Position numbers and translations under genes: made by a program
Shown here: positions 1 through 32,000 of the stretch, piece after piece
How the letters are laid out: each line of letters begins with the position of its first letter
Numbering within the stretch: the stretch's first letter is position 1
Notes under the pieces: generated by a model
What the model saw: the letters and a program-made list of their open reading frames with translations, nothing else
Database searches by the model: none
Told to the model about the DNA's origin: nothing
NCBI RefSeq assembly: GCF_964204645.1
Contig: NC_134029.1
Location: forward strand, 6,519,001-6,583,000
Direction of reading: 5' to 3'
Length of the DNA: 64,000 nt
Source of the DNA: Tubulanus polymorphus
Taxonomy: Eukaryota; Nemertea; Palaeonemertea; Tubulaniformes; Tubulanidae

Positions 1-861
1 ATAATTAGTGCGCTAGTGGTAGTGACAGAAAAGGAAACGAATCGCAATCTCCACGAACCGATTCCATTCATAGAGTGGAGCACTACATCATGTTTTCAAG
101 TTTTCTGATACGTACAGTAGACTCCGTTTACGTGGGAGTCGATTGCCTCGAACTATTGCGTGCCCCAGACAATATATAACACATTTTTTAACTGAAATCC
201 ATCGCGGTAACAACCATCCCTGTTCAGACTGCCCTGGAATTCTGCCCCGGTTACTTCTATCAGTTCCGTGAGATTCGCGGTAAAACCGAGTCTACTGTAC
301 ATACTGCAAAGGGCGGATCCGAGGGGAAGGCCTAAAAATGTCAATTTGCCCTGAAATTTCACCGTACAAGTATACCGTAAGTATTTAGCTGATACCAAAA
401 AATCACCAAACATGAATTGTTTTGCGATGAGCTTTCTTTCCGGGTGCCATTTTCATTTTGTGGCCTATTTTGGGGGTGCACCCAGAATTAGACCCTAGAT
501 CCGCCCCTGCTGTAGATGCATGAACTGATCACATGTACAGCAAAACACATCAAAAATTGTGCCTAAATGGTAAATTTCATATGCAACAAAAACTGCTTGG
601 ATTAACCTATAAAACATTAAACACACTGCATACTGCATGCACGCTATCAAATTCAGACATATCGCGCGCTGAAGATTCCTTTCAGCTCTAACTAAAACTA
701 CTTGAATTCTCAATTGTTCGAAAATAAGTATCTTTCGATATCGATGTCGACATTCACACATATGTCTAGTGAACTAAAAACATCGAAACTCAAGGTGAAA
801 ACTGACAATTCGTGCAATCGACAACAATATTTTACATGTCTCACTCGCGGCTCGGTTCTAT
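1..861. other. No gene recognised
   Basis: The open frames here are short and have no splice-site or family support. About 480-510 ends in GATCCGCCCCTG, which resembles the terminal inverted repeat of the hAT-like element at 57359-57675, so part of this stretch is probably a decayed element. Confidence 0.4.
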
Positions 862-1407
862 TCACGCTGATGACTCTCGAGTTGATGAATGAAATTTGAA
901 GATTCCCACTTGAAGAAAAACAAATCAACGAATATCATTACTCAAAATAGCGTAATCAATACAACATAGCCGCCGCTCTCTCTCTCCCCCCATTTACAAA
1001 TCCCGTGAGTTTCTCCTGTTTTTTTTCCATGTTATTACACAAAATTCCGAGTGAATGAGAGAAATTTCTAGTTTTAAAATGTTTCAATCATTCTTTTTTC
1101 ATTGAATCACATACTGATAAAGGAACACACAGTCAATAGCATTAGGCTATCCAAATTCCTTGAATTTTCCAGGTTTTCTGGTAAAATTTGCCAAAGTCCC
1201 CAAATTTTCCCTGATCTTTTTTCTGATTCCCTGAGTCTTCCAGGTTTTCCAGGTTACTAGCCTATAATACTTATAGCTAATTCAGTTACAAAACAGCTCT
1301 TCCTCGCTAAAATCTATGCCATTGAAATTAGATTGTTTGCCTTTGGAGTACATATAGCTTCATTGATGGTTTTATGTAAAATTGTAATACGATAAACACT
1401 GTCTTAC
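862..1407 (-). other. Downstream of the DAD exon: repeat plus unresolved formin 3' end
   Basis: The donor at 1406-1407 shows that the formin continues to the left. The interval holds a copy of the CCTGA/GTGGCCAC interspersed repeat (about 985-1262). The only terminal-exon candidate I see is 862-908, after a pyrimidine tract on the minus strand; it would add 14 residues rich in Ser and a TGA stop. Nothing in it resembles known Dia C-termini. Confidence 0.3.
985..1262 (+). repeat. Interspersed repeat A (also 1612-1895 and 15650-15925)
   Basis: Three copies of about 280 bases share CCATTTACAAATCCC, ACACAAAATTCC, CATTGAATCA and TTCCCTGA...TCTTCCAG in the same order. The copy at 15650-15925 ends at GTGGCCACCC. 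All lie in formin introns or just beyond the last exon. Confidence 0.7.
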
Positions 1408-20191
<18,784 letters not shown>

Positions 20192-21973
20192 ATTGCGTAC
20201 ACGGTGATATCAACAGATATTAGGCCTACTGAAACTCCAATTCAACCTTGTTTTTCTAATTGGCTAAAGCCTATGCAGATTTAGCCAGTATATTGGCGAA
20301 AATTCTCATTTTCACGCACAAGGAACAATGCCACTATCAGAAAAATCTATGATTCCAAAATTTGAAAATCCTTGCAAACATTTCAGATGAATATTAATCA
20401 TTCCAGTTAATTATAGCTGCGTTGCACAACATTTAATTTCCGTATTCCAACACTTGTGAAGCCAAGAGTTCTTTATTCATATCCATAATTCCTGGTCTCT
20501 TTATAGTAGTTCAGTTTTAGTAGTACAGTGTCTAAGTATGGTATGTTTACATTATTACCGTATACATACAGAAATACTGTGGACTATTGTGGTTTTCGAA
20601 CGGCCAATTATGTGAATTTGAGAAGACTCGACTTCAATGACCCGCTTTATTTATAGGCCTCAGCAATAATAGGATTGACTGACTTTGAATTGAATAAGTA
20701 AGAAATCTTTGAAGGGTTAAGTAATATTCGATAGTTTTACGTAATCTGTTGACTTTCAATTCATTTCATTCAACCAACTGCATAATTGTGGCTAAAACTT
20801 TTTTAGTCTTGGAGAGGGTTTAGCAATGTTTTTTTAATATCCTGACACATTGCCATGACTTAAGAGTGATTTCGCCTGAACACCTAGCAGTTTTCAATTT
20901 ATTTGGAAAAATATAGTGGCAAGTATATAGGCCTACAGTGTAGAACTGGTCCTGAAGAATGGCGTCTTTATCTCGAGGATACTCCAAACAAATAAACAAC
21001 TTAACTTGGTTTGGTGACAACTGAAGGCTGGTTATTTGTTCTATGGCCTCTATGATTGTACAGTTTTACAGGACCCAATTCAACAGTTGTGGATAAACAG
21101 TTTAATTCAATAATTGAAAATGAACAAATTTTACTCTCCTTTGCACCTGAAATGAAAATAGATATTTAATTCATTGAATACTCACAAAGCTACTCCTCTT
21201 GTCCTTATCACGTTTTGGTACATCCATGATTTTTTTCTTTCATAGAAATAAATCCAATATCCAATGGTTTAAGGTTCATTAATAAATCAATTTAACCAGT
21301 AGGCCTAAGTAGTAAGCCATTTCGGATCTAAACTGATCATTAAGTCCATGTAGAACTATTTGTGACCTATAAATAGAAAATGAGACCAGTACATAAAACG
21401 GGCAGTGAATAAAGCAGCATCGATTTTTTTTTCAAATTTCATTCAATTTTCAATTCATTGAATTGAACGCGGAAGTAAATGAAAAATACGTTAAAATCTA
21501 CGGAAAGGATCGATGAATAGACACAAAACTTGCTTACTATAGTCCGCCGTCACGTGAGAGCAATAACTGGTGAACTGTCAAATAAATTTAATTCTCAAAA
21601 TGTACGTAAAAAGTGAGGTTTGTGCCCAAAAAACTGTCACTATTGGCACTGAAACGACAACGATTTAAAACACTTCCGCCTTTTATGGAAAGTTGATGAT
21701 GCAGTCACCAGATGGCGAATGAGTAGTTTGGGTATTTCGATTAAAAGAAAATTAAAACTTTATTCAACTTAAACTTGTTTACATCATTTGCATCGGTCTA
21801 CCATGGCATTTGAGCTATAACATGTTAACAGTTGTGACGGGACTGATAATTTCTTATCGAATGGCTACATTTTAGTGGTCAAAGAGAGTAAGGAATCTTT
21901 CTGTGCTTTTTAATTTCGTTGCAGCGACGTTAGATGGCGAATGAGTAGCTAGCCGTTACATCGCCGAGTCAAA
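20192..21973. other. Interval between formin and TDRD3 start codons
   Basis: The formin (minus) and TDRD3 (plus) are head to head. Apart from the alternative formin exon at 21186-21227 no coding sequence is visible. The two transcripts may share a promoter region around 21.5-21.97 kb, where CpG-containing sequence increases, but no core promoter element is certain. Confidence 0.45.
21186..21227 (-). CDS. dia: Alternative first coding exon of the formin, basic N-terminus
   Basis: Fourteen codons from an ATG at 21227 read MDVPKRDKDKRSSF and end at a strong GTGAGT donor in phase 0. The exon can therefore splice to 18692-18868 exactly as the 14-codon exon at 20150-20191 (MGNVIGSEDEVENE) does. 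Many Dia proteins carry a lysine/arginine-rich stretch near the N-terminus. This basic exon looks like that form, and the other start is acidic. It is inferred from sequence only; a transcript is needed to confirm it. Confidence 0.55.
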
Positions 21974-24900
21974 ATGGCCGACGTAGATCTAGTGAAACAG
22001 GGATGGTAAGTTGATTGTCGTAATAATTTCTTAGAATGTGAGACATTAATTTTTCCTCAGTGTTTTTCGTTTAACCGGCGAAGATGCAAACAATTAGGCG
22101 GAAGCTTTGTGAGTCGAAGTGCGTCATGGCGGCCATAAAAACTGATTGATTAAAAAGATTTTTCTTTCTCATCTCGACTCAATCTTTCGACTTCGTTCGT
22201 TTGAGTTGAGTCTGACTCCAGACTCCTAGTCTCGCACGAAACAGACGTATGACGAATTTTCTTCTGGCTGGACCGTTGTATGAGCCTTTTCTTGAAAGAA
22301 AATGCACCCAACCCTACTCGGCCACCTTACACCACAAGTCCTCTTATCTTAGTCTTACCTCCCAGAAAAAAAAATTGTTAGCCTAGAATAGATCTTACCG
22401 TAATTGTTGTTTTCCCCAGAAAATGTAGACAATTTTATAAGGAAGAGAACAATTAGAGCAGGCCTTATAATGTTGTTTATTTTCTTTTTTTATCACAACA
22501 GGCACTTGTCTGCCAATGGTTATCAGCAGTGTTCGGAAAATGGGCAAAAAGGCATTCCAGACATTGTTAAGACTGCTGTAAATGTTAGTAAGATTCATTT
22601 GCCTTGTCGTCCTATATGCGTTTGATTTAGATCCGAGTTCAAGTATTTCACTTCTCGTCGTCATTTTGTAGCTTGACTTGAAAGAAATCGGTGAGAAGAG
22701 TTTACCGGAAGGAATAAACCGCGGTAAGATCGATTCGGTCAGCGGCCCGTGCGTTTTACAAATACAGAAAATACGAAACGTCGCCGCTCCGAAACAGGAC
22801 GAAGAATCTCGGGTCGCTCCGCATCTTTTGAAGGTCACACTGACGGACGGTCAAAGCAATTGTAATGGTCTGATTCTAGATAACATAGACAAGTTAAGGT
22901 AGGCTATCTTTGTGTCATGTGTCGTAGTTTCTACAGATCAGCGTATCTTTGAGTTTTTTGATTGGTCAGATATTTCCAAAAAAATATTTGGAAAACCACC
23001 GTTTGGCTGCTACAAACTAAGGGAGGTCTCTGGGTACTTCAAAAAATTCAGGTGCAACAAATACAGGCAAATTTCATAAAAATCCATATCAGTACTATTT
23101 TTCTGTCATAAGAATCTCAAAAAAGGCTAGGCTATCTGGTAAATTGTCGCAGATTAGACTGGTATGCCGTCATCTGCCCAAAGGATGACAGAGGTATATA
23201 GCTGGAGTGTATGGCTGAGAATTTCTCCAAAAATGTGCAAATTTTAGCTGTGAAATGTCTATTTTTGAATACTGTTCCAGCATATGTCAGGCCCATGGTG
23301 ACGTCCCTGGATATAATATGCCCTAAGATGAACATCCAAGGTTATTTAATTCAGTACACAGGGTTTTGAATCATAAACCATTATTGGTCCTTAGCGCATG
23401 TCATTTCTTAAATCTGAAATTAAGCTATTAGCGTATAGCCTATAGAATCCTGATACCATAAATGATGTTGTATATTTCTAACAGTGGAATAACAATGTAT
23501 TTGTAATCAATTCATTTTCAGTTTAAATACCCCTCCTGGAACAAAGCTCAAACTGATCGGACTAGTGCCGGTTCAACATGGCTTTCTACTTCTCAACAGT
23601 TTATGTGCTAAGATCCTCGGCGGTGTGGTCGAGAAAATGGTCCAAACATGGGAACTGAAAAAGGCAGGTTTGACTTAATCGTCTGGAAACATATGATAGA
23701 TTTTTACTGCAATCAACTTTCAATTATCCACCGCTCTTAAGGACCATTCTGTGGCTTTTTGGCGGATAGTCGAGAAAAGGGGTTAAGCGAATGTACACTT
23801 GTATAGAACAGAATCAAGATGGCTGACGAGTGGCCATTGTAGTTCAACCAAAATCACCACTTTTTACACATTTTTGAAGTTCTCAAGGACAACTTTGGAG
23901 AGGCTTCAATCAATTTTCCTCTCTATGAATCTCAAGCCTCGAGTATTTATTGTGTTTATTTTACATTTCAGTCACTAGCATCTGTGGCTAAGAATGCACG
24001 AACAAATCTACAATCAGATGGAGGTGGCCCTCCTCCATTTATACCTTTTGGTCAAAGGGACCGTAGTCAACCAACTCTGACGAAGAAAGGTGAATTTCAA
24101 AACTGCTCTCACTTGGGTGGCCACTACCTGGAACTCAGGGAATAGTCAGGGAATTTTGTAAAAAAAGCTACCAATCAGGGAAATATGTTGCGATCGCTAG
24201 ATTGCGCGTAAAATGAAACAGTTTCCGTCTATGCCTTACTTATTTGACGGTTAATTGATTGAATTAAAAGACCAAATTCAGAAAACTTACTGTGGGACAT
24301 GCCAGGGAGAAGTCAGAGGGAAAGTAAGTGAAATAAAAGTGGCCACCCTGTTTCAGTCATTACACAAAAAATCATTCATTTGTTACTTATTTCGAATGTA
24401 GCTTACGATGATAAACGTATCAAATTTCAGATAACTTTCGATCGTTGGATGTTAATAAAGATGTAACAAAAAAGGAAGGCAATGATGAATTCGCTGCTCA
24501 ACGCCAAGCGACGATAGCTGAAGCACAATTAGCTAAGGTCGATGGAAAGAGTAAAACATTCGGCGGTGGCTTCTTAAAAAAGGTCAGTGTCAGTTGTAGA
24601 TATCGGGAACTAATTCCCTCTTTAGTCCGAAGCAGTAAATAATAATACATGTAGAGGATTGGTACATATTATCAGGGGCCCAATACTGTTCCACACCTTA
24701 AAAAAATATGACACTCAGTGGCCTTATTTCTTAGTTATAATGGTGTCCATAAGGTCGCACTATTTTGATGTATTCTTGCAATTACATCAATCTTAATTTT
24801 AAGTTAATTGTTCCATCTTTTAAAGCCGAATGATAGAGATGTTGCACGTATAGTGGAGATGGGTTTTACGGCTGAACAGGCAGCAAATTCGTTGCGTCAG

Positions 24901-27900
24901 ACGTCTGACGTTCAAGAAGCGATTGATTCGTTAATCTCTTCATCATCGAGTGCTACATTTTCTTCGAATAATCGTAATTCGAAATCGACGGCATTAGGGG
25001 GCGCTGGTGGTGTTAGAGTGGCTGCGAAACCCGACAAACCTCGTAAGTTCTCATCTCTAAACGTTAACCTGGTTGAATGAATGGATTTTTTTTATAGCAG
25101 GCCTTAAAGCTTTTAAGATTGCTCGATTGAGGAGGAAATAGAAAGAGCTTAATTTTGTATAACTCTGCAGGATCCCAGGATTTTTGTTTTTTACCTGATT
25201 AGGCAGTTACAAACTAAGAAACAGAGTTTAGGTATAGGATAAAGATTTGCTTACAAAATTACCAAACGAGGTAAACAGTACTGATTTAGGAGTCTACTCT
25301 ACTGTAATTGTAATATGAAAGAGATGCAGACACTTCCTCGAAATTTGAAATTTTCTCTTTTAAAACTCCTTATAGCCAGGAATAACTGATCTGTTGGCAC
25401 CCTGACCGGGGTACTCGTCTTTTTATCAGTCATTTAAGAGGTAACGTGTATATTTAGGTAAAGGTCGCCGCGGAAGAGGAGGACCTGATGAGGAGGATGG
25501 TGATGATTTTGGAGCTCCACAGAGCAGACCGTCGGGGCCTGCAACATTATTCGACTTCCTAGAAACTAAAATCACCCCCGTACCGAAAGATGGTAAGAAT
25601 AGATTAAAATTCATCAAAGATAATGGCTGAAACCAGCTGGGGTTTGTTTCTTGAACAGGGTGGCAACTTCAGGGAAAAGTCGGAATTTTCTTTTCTTAAA
25701 AAAGTCAGGGGATAGTCAGGGAATTTTTTAAAAACCGAAAAGCCAGGGGAAATTTGTTGACGTTGCTTGATCAAACAGTTTGAAAATTGAAAAATGTCTT
25801 GCGTAGTTGACTGTGTTAATTGATTGGATTCTTAGCAGATCAAGTTAGGGAAAACAACGTGCATGTCAGAGTAAAGTCAGGGAAATATTAAGTAAAAAAT
25901 GGCCACCATGTTGAATCCCTGGTCGCCTCAAAATACTTTTGTAATTAGTCTATTTTATAAATACCAGTAGACTGATCTGAGATTGCTCTTATATTCAATA
26001 CTCAAAAGGTGCGAGTATTACCTGACAGAATAAGCCAACATTAATACGTTTGTTTCATATAATGAATAAGATTAATATCAGTCAGGAATCTACATTTGTT
26101 TTCTTCAGAAAGTAAAAATTCATCAGAACCACAACAACATCATCAACGCCAGTATTCTTCTCAGGGATCCAATAACAACACTGCCTCCAGCAGCGGCGGT
26201 GGAGGAGGAGGAGGCTTCCAGTCAGATTACCGACGAACGCAAAATCTTCCACCGCGGCTACAAAACAAACAACGCGCCGAAAATCAAAGTCGCAACTCGT
26301 CGAGGCAGCCGTACGATTCGTACAACAAAGGCGGACGTTCCTACGACCGGTCGTCGCAGGGATCGGATCGGTACAATAAAACCCGTTCTAACCGCGACGA
26401 CTATCACCAGCACGGTTACAACGATCGCTACGGTAACAACGGTGATTATTACGATCGTTATAACAACGGCGGCTCCGATCATTATTATTACACTAACTCG
26501 GCGTCCGAATACGGAGGTAAATCGTCGCATTATCGCCCGCAAAGTACGAGCAAGTCGAAAACGACTGAGTCGGATCGCGGTGGCGCGTCGTCGCGGTCGT
26601 ACGGAGACCGGTCGGATTCGCGGTCGAGTTCGACGAATTCGAATCGATACGACACGTCGTCGAACGGCGGGTCGAACGGCGCGCGATCGCGAAGCGGGGC
26701 CCCGCATTACAACAACAATGGCGCCGACGGTTACAACAATAAAGAGAACAGTTACGTCGTCGCGACGAGTTACGGCGGGGGACAAAGTTATTACGAATCG
26801 GCGCTGCATCAAAACGCGGCCGTACAGAGTCAGCATTATTACGAATATCAACAACAAGGACTGGCGCCCGCGGCTCAACTACACGCCGCTAATCAACAGG
26901 CGTACACGATTTATCATCAACAACACAATCCGAAACCGAGCGACTACCACCAGCAGCACCAACATCAACAGAGTAATAGTTATTACGATGGAAGTAACAG
27001 CGTCGGAACTAACGGACACGGAGACGATCACTACGTGCAACAACAGTACGATCATAAACACCACACGCAACAATACTCGAATCAACCGGACGGCGACCAT
27101 AGCAACAGCGAAGTCTACGTCAACTATGAGGACGGACAGCAGCGGCCGCCGCGTAAATGGAAGATGGGCGATTATTGTCTAGCGCGATATTGGGAAGATG
27201 GTAATGTAAGTATTTTGTATGCGAGTTAAAACAGGAGTCGCATGTCCCAATGACTCCTCGATTCCTTCTCAATGGAAAATGATTTTAAAGGTCCTTGAAT
27301 CTACTTCAATTTGAGCAAAATACCTGAATTCAGTTTAAAACATCAAATAAATCATATAAAAGGCAATTACAAATTTTTGTCTAGTTTTTAGATATTTACT
27401 ATTATTGGTACTGTTCTCAACAGGCTTCAATAGATTTTGTCTTCCTCTTACCGCGCATGACTTAAGTAAAATGTTGTTACCGCTTTCAGATGTACCGAGC
27501 GAATGTGATCGATATTCACGAGAACAGTAAAACTTGTATTGTATCATTTACCGATTATGGTAACACCGAGGAAGTATCTCTATCAGACATTAAGACTGTC
27601 TCAAAACAAGCTTGGGTAAGTCTAGCCCTACATTGTATATTTTGTACATTGAAAGGGATACGGTCATGTCAACCTCAGTTAAGCTGTCCCTGTTAAACTG
27701 TATACGTGCTTTATCTGTTAATAGATTGGTCTGGATTTTAAGTAACGTTATTTCAATTTCCTTTTCAATTTCTGTGTCTCAATCGTATCTATACAGGGTC
27801 CCTACAACTTCTACTTTTTGGTTCCTTGAAAACACCGTCAAAACGGAAAATGCTTTTAAAGGTGCTTGAAATGCCTTTAATTTGAATAAAATCCCCAAAA

Positions 27901-28260
27901 CTCATTTTGAGAAATTGGCAATTAGAAAATTTTTGGTGATGAAGTATTATGGTGTTCAGACCGGTGTAGTACAAAATAATTTTGACCTGCAGCCAATTTT
28001 TAAAGTGTTGATATTTTCTCTTGCAGACGGACTCCGGAGTCCAAACGACCATTCTACCACCGCCACCATTTCAACAGATTCTCACTATACCGCCACCTCC
28101 CCCGAATTTCAGTATCCCACCACCGTTCACGCCGATGCCGACGCAGGGTTATGCGATGGAATTCCGTCGCGGAGGCCAAGGACCGATGTACAGCAACGGA
28201 CGCGATCGTAAAGCACGGCCGACGCAGTCGTTATATCAACCACCGGCGTCGCGGAATTGA
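21974..28260 (+). CDS. TDRD3: Tudor domain-containing protein 3 (TDRD3), 11 exons
   Basis: Scaffold that reads dimethyl-arginine marks and partners topoisomerase 3-beta and FMRP in nucleus and RNA granules. Exons: 21974-22005, 22502-22583, 22672-22898, 23522-23663, 23972-24089, 24431-24582, 24826-25042, 25458-25592, 26109-27205, 27490-27615, 28027-28260, giving 853 residues. Order: DUF1767/OB-fold about 10-160 (VLQIQKIRNVAAPK), GGPPPFIPFGQ motif, UBA about 254-290 (IVEMGFTAEQA), RG-rich patch after 323, LFDFLE motif, a 350-residue Gln/Asn/Ser/Tyr-rich region with RG motifs, Tudor about 718-771 (YWEDGNMYRA, FTDYGN), and the C-terminal exon-junction/FMRP-binding motif (RRGG, PTQSLYQPPASRN). It is longer than human TDRD3 (651) because of the low-complexity exon. 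The intron after 23663 starts with GC. Confidence 0.95.
24115..24352 (-). repeat. Repeat A-related, GTGGCCACCC-ended (also 25660-25910, 36655-36790, 51395-51492)
   Basis: Copies in TDRD3, CRAMP1 and CLPX introns carry TTCCCTGACT/AGTCAGGGAA motifs, and most have GTGGCCACC at the ends. They are probably one family with repeat A, in both orientations. Confidence 0.6.
26109..27205 (+). other. Low-complexity (Q/N/S/Y/R/G-rich) exon of TDRD3
   Basis: Single 1.1-kb exon encoding about 365 residues dominated by Ser, Gln, Asn, Tyr, Gly, Arg, Asp and His, with repeated SYD/YDR/YNNK-like units and RG pairs. The composition resembles prion-like, phase-separating regions of RNA-granule proteins. Its other two plus-strand frames and the minus frames are also open over long stretches, purely from this composition. 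Confidence 0.8.
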
Positions 28261-28925
28261 GATCGGTCTAGACGTCATCCATCCAGACTCAGAAAATGAT
28301 TTGGGGTTAACTTTGCAATGATTACTACATGAAATATGTAACGCTGTACTTCCATGTAGCTTCTTGTCATATGTAGAAATGTTAGTTCGAATAGTCATTA
28401 GTTTCCCGTAAGATCTATTTGTTATACGTAGGCATACTTCTTATTCTAGGTTCCCGCACTTTGTAGAAGTCTGGCCATCATATTATATGATATAGATTAT
28501 TTAGTGGAATGGGGTACCGGCACACGAGCTATCCCGTCAGATGGTGCCACAAGATATCAGACGAAACTAGTTCATTTTCAATCAACTTTGATCTCAGTTT
28601 TCGGTGTTCCGATACTATGGATTCCAAAAATCTGGCAAATAACTAGATAACTCAGATTAATCTAAAGAGTTGTTTATATGTGGCACAATTTTCGTAAACC
28701 GTCCATAGAGTTTGAGAAAATTATCGTGAGATTTTAATTGAGTTTGAGAAGAAATCCGGCGTTGACGTCGTACTTTACTACACTAGCGACACCTGGCTGA
28801 TGATGGTGGAATTTCACTTGCCGCGGCAGTGTTGCCCGTACCCCATTATCAACAAAGTGCGGGAACTATATTATTCATACTGGTAATCTGAATTTAGTAA
28901 TGATACCCTAAAAAATATTCAACCC

Positions 28926-29012
28926 AATAAAAACGAATTATGAAGACTTTGAAACTGCCAAGTCATGAAGAGCTTTCAAAAGAGTTTTATCCATCTGTTA
29001 CAGCGTAATAAA
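28926..29012 (+). terminator. Candidate TDRD3 poly(A) signals
   Basis: AATAAA occurs at 28926-28931 and 29007-29012, about 670 and 750 bases after the TDRD3 stop. Either would give an ordinary 3' UTR. Confidence 0.45.
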
Positions 29013-32000
29013 AGAATTCTTCCGGTGAAAATCAAATGGTGTTCATATTGTCTAGAACGTTTTGTGTCGAAGTGCCTTCATCACATCTTGATTAGCCTAT
29101 TTACTAACTGATAGATTAATTAACATATTAGTTAACGAGATAGTCGGTTGTAATTTTGATTATTGTAATGATATCTACTATGGTAACGTTTGAACGGTAT
29201 ATAAAGCCTGTATCTTTGATGTATTTTACTACTGGTACTCTGTATATGCATGGAACAGTCTGTTGTGTATTTATCATCTATTTCAACTTTGCTTGAGAGG
29301 ACGTCGTTTGGCCTAGCTCAGTCAGTTTCAGTATTACATACCTGATATAGGTCTTTGAAGGACCAGAATCGACTGGCAGTTGGACAAAAACATTGACTTT
29401 TAATCCATTTTACATTTTATTAAAGGATTGCTGAAAAGTCTTCATTGAAAGCGGTTGCATCATCGAAAAGAGACACCGTTTTCTTAAGCAAATAATGTTT
29501 AACAATGTCTACATGCCTACCAACTGAAGTTTTTTCCAAGTATCAGAAATTATGATATGTAGGCATTGAAACACATTTTTAAACATTCAAAACATCACTT
29601 TTCCTTATTCAACCCCTTTCAATGAAAATTCTTTGACAATCCTTCAATGCAGTGACAAATGGATTAGAATTTTATGTACTACCTAAACTGACTTGAGCTA
29701 GGCCACCCGATGTCCTCTCAAGTCAAGTTGAAATGGACATTAGATTATTGTATGACAAGTCTATTTTAGGAAAGTAAAAACTGATCATTTCATTCAATAT
29801 GCGTTGCGTATTCGGGTTGAAGAAATTCTACTAAAAAATCGATGCCTCTTGGTTGGTTTCTGTTTTCAATAATTTCTAGCTAAAATCATCAAAAACTCCA
29901 GTTTCGTAAAGCTAATCGGGATACATTTTGTTTTCTTGAAAATGAGAAGTTGTTGGTATTAGACTACGGTAGTTTTATGACTTAAACCAGGGGCTTAACT
30001 TACTTCACTAATACCTGTATTTGACTTAACCCTGTGGTCAAATAAAGTTAGGTCTATATAAAACCAGCCTCGAAATGTTTGTATCATGAAACAGTCACCT
30101 GTGGTCAGTGTAATTGAAATTTAATCCCTCATAGTCTACCATGTTCAGTAGCTGAAAAATATTTTGAAATTCAAAATATAAATATTTATGTATGGCGATT
30201 CTCGTGACTTCAGCTAAACAGTATAGATCTAGATCAGTAGAGAAATCTTGACTTCCAGACTACCAGGGTTCATAGCGGTGTCCTTGAGTATCATGGAATG
30301 GGCTCTAAAATCCTTAAATCATTGTCATGGTCTTTGAATGGCATCAGTGATTAGTTATCATCTGCAGATCCAAGTTCACTGTAACAGCTCTGAAAATCGA
30401 CTGATTATAAGAATGCCTGGAAAATGTGGATTTCCCGATTCCTGGCATAGGCATACTGATAATATACAAGTCCTGGAATCGGAGTCAAAAAGTCTTCGAA
30501 AGGCATAAAATGAGATTGGCCATGGATATTATGAACCCTGGACTACCTTTATGAGAATGTTATGTAAAAGCTTGTAACATGTTAGACAATGATACAATAT
30601 AATAGTGCTATGTATCTGTTACACATTGTTTTTTTTTCGATCTTTAAAGATTTCAGATTATTTTGTTAGACTAAATTTTGTGATGATATTGTTCCTATTT
30701 CTTACGTTTAAAATTGAACTGGTATTCAACGCGATGTCATCGGAGGGATAAATATAATCAATGTTTTAAGAATGTGTCTTCAATTTATTAGAATTACCAG
30801 TGTGTGTAAATAACGTGTAGATAAAATCAGCGTATAAGTAACTTAGTTTCCAGTCAGACTTACCTTTGAACGATACAAACTTTGCATTCCTAGTTGGCCA
30901 GTATTTCTCCTATCTATTTTCAATAAACCTCGGGGGCAGTTTCCACTAATGTGATTTAGATTGACGGAGTCAGTTTGAAAATGAATTTATTGTGACCTTA
31001 TAGTTAAATCTTGGTCGCGATATCTTCACGAAAATCCTCACTCGCCTATGGGTCTTATCGCTTGTTCATCGCTTGTTTGGTAGTAACAGTATCCGGGACA
31101 TTATCAATGCGTAACATATCCTTCTGCTACATTTATCGAGGTATAACGACTAACAGTGAAAGTTAGATGGCCAAGTGAGGATGTACTTTTTAAAAAGGCT
31201 GATTTTTGAAACCTTGTATTCAATGAACTTCTCCCTATTCTCTGTGAAGATGAAGAAGAGTTAGCCCCAAATCTTTTTCTAAACAATTATAGCTGAATAT
31301 AGTTGTGTATGGCATTATACTGCTGTATCATACATTTCATTGTTTGTTATTGACTGAATAAATAAGGAATGGCTGAATTCATCAATTCTTTATTCATTGG
31401 TTGAAATCTTTCTCCGGAACGGAGAAGCAGAGAACTAGAATAAAACCCATTTAATGTGGGACAATTGGAGTCGAATTGCCAGTGTTTCCAGTTGATGTGC
31501 CAGTTCTATCATTCTTCCGATAGCTAAAGTAAAGACGCAGAAGCAGCTCTTGTTATTCTTCAATCCGGTGCTGGTTTACTGCATCCCCCAGTGACCCATA
31601 CTCCCCGGATTCAAACCTGATGGTATTGAGACTCACCCGGTCTAATATGGCAGGGTTTTGGGCCGCAGCCGAGTCTAGCGACGCCATCAGGTTCGAATCC
31701 CTGCCAAGGGAGGATGCCAGTGACCTGGCTACTGTTGATACTTATAACCCAGCTGCTCATATACTCAACCAGATATTTCAGATATAGACGCATCAAAAGC
31801 TATCAGCCAGTCAAGAGTACTGTAGTATGTCATGAACAAGTTTAACTCCAAAGAGATACTCCTCCCCAACAGAACATAATGACAGAAGATCGTACTTGTA
31901 GCATTTTTATCAGTGTTTATTGTTTAACAATATGTAAATGAAAATCTACAAAAATGTCCAGTCTAATATTAACGAACGATTATTAGGCATTAGAAAAAAG

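Noticed and set aside
26199-27182. Long open frames in other frames of the TDRD3 low-complexity exon
   Set aside because: Biased codon composition leaves all frames open. Only the frame with correct splice phases and a Tudor domain is real.
31600-31740. Possible tRNA gene around GGTTCGAATCC
   Set aside because: A B-box is present, but the acceptor and anticodon stems cannot be formed; treated as a relic.
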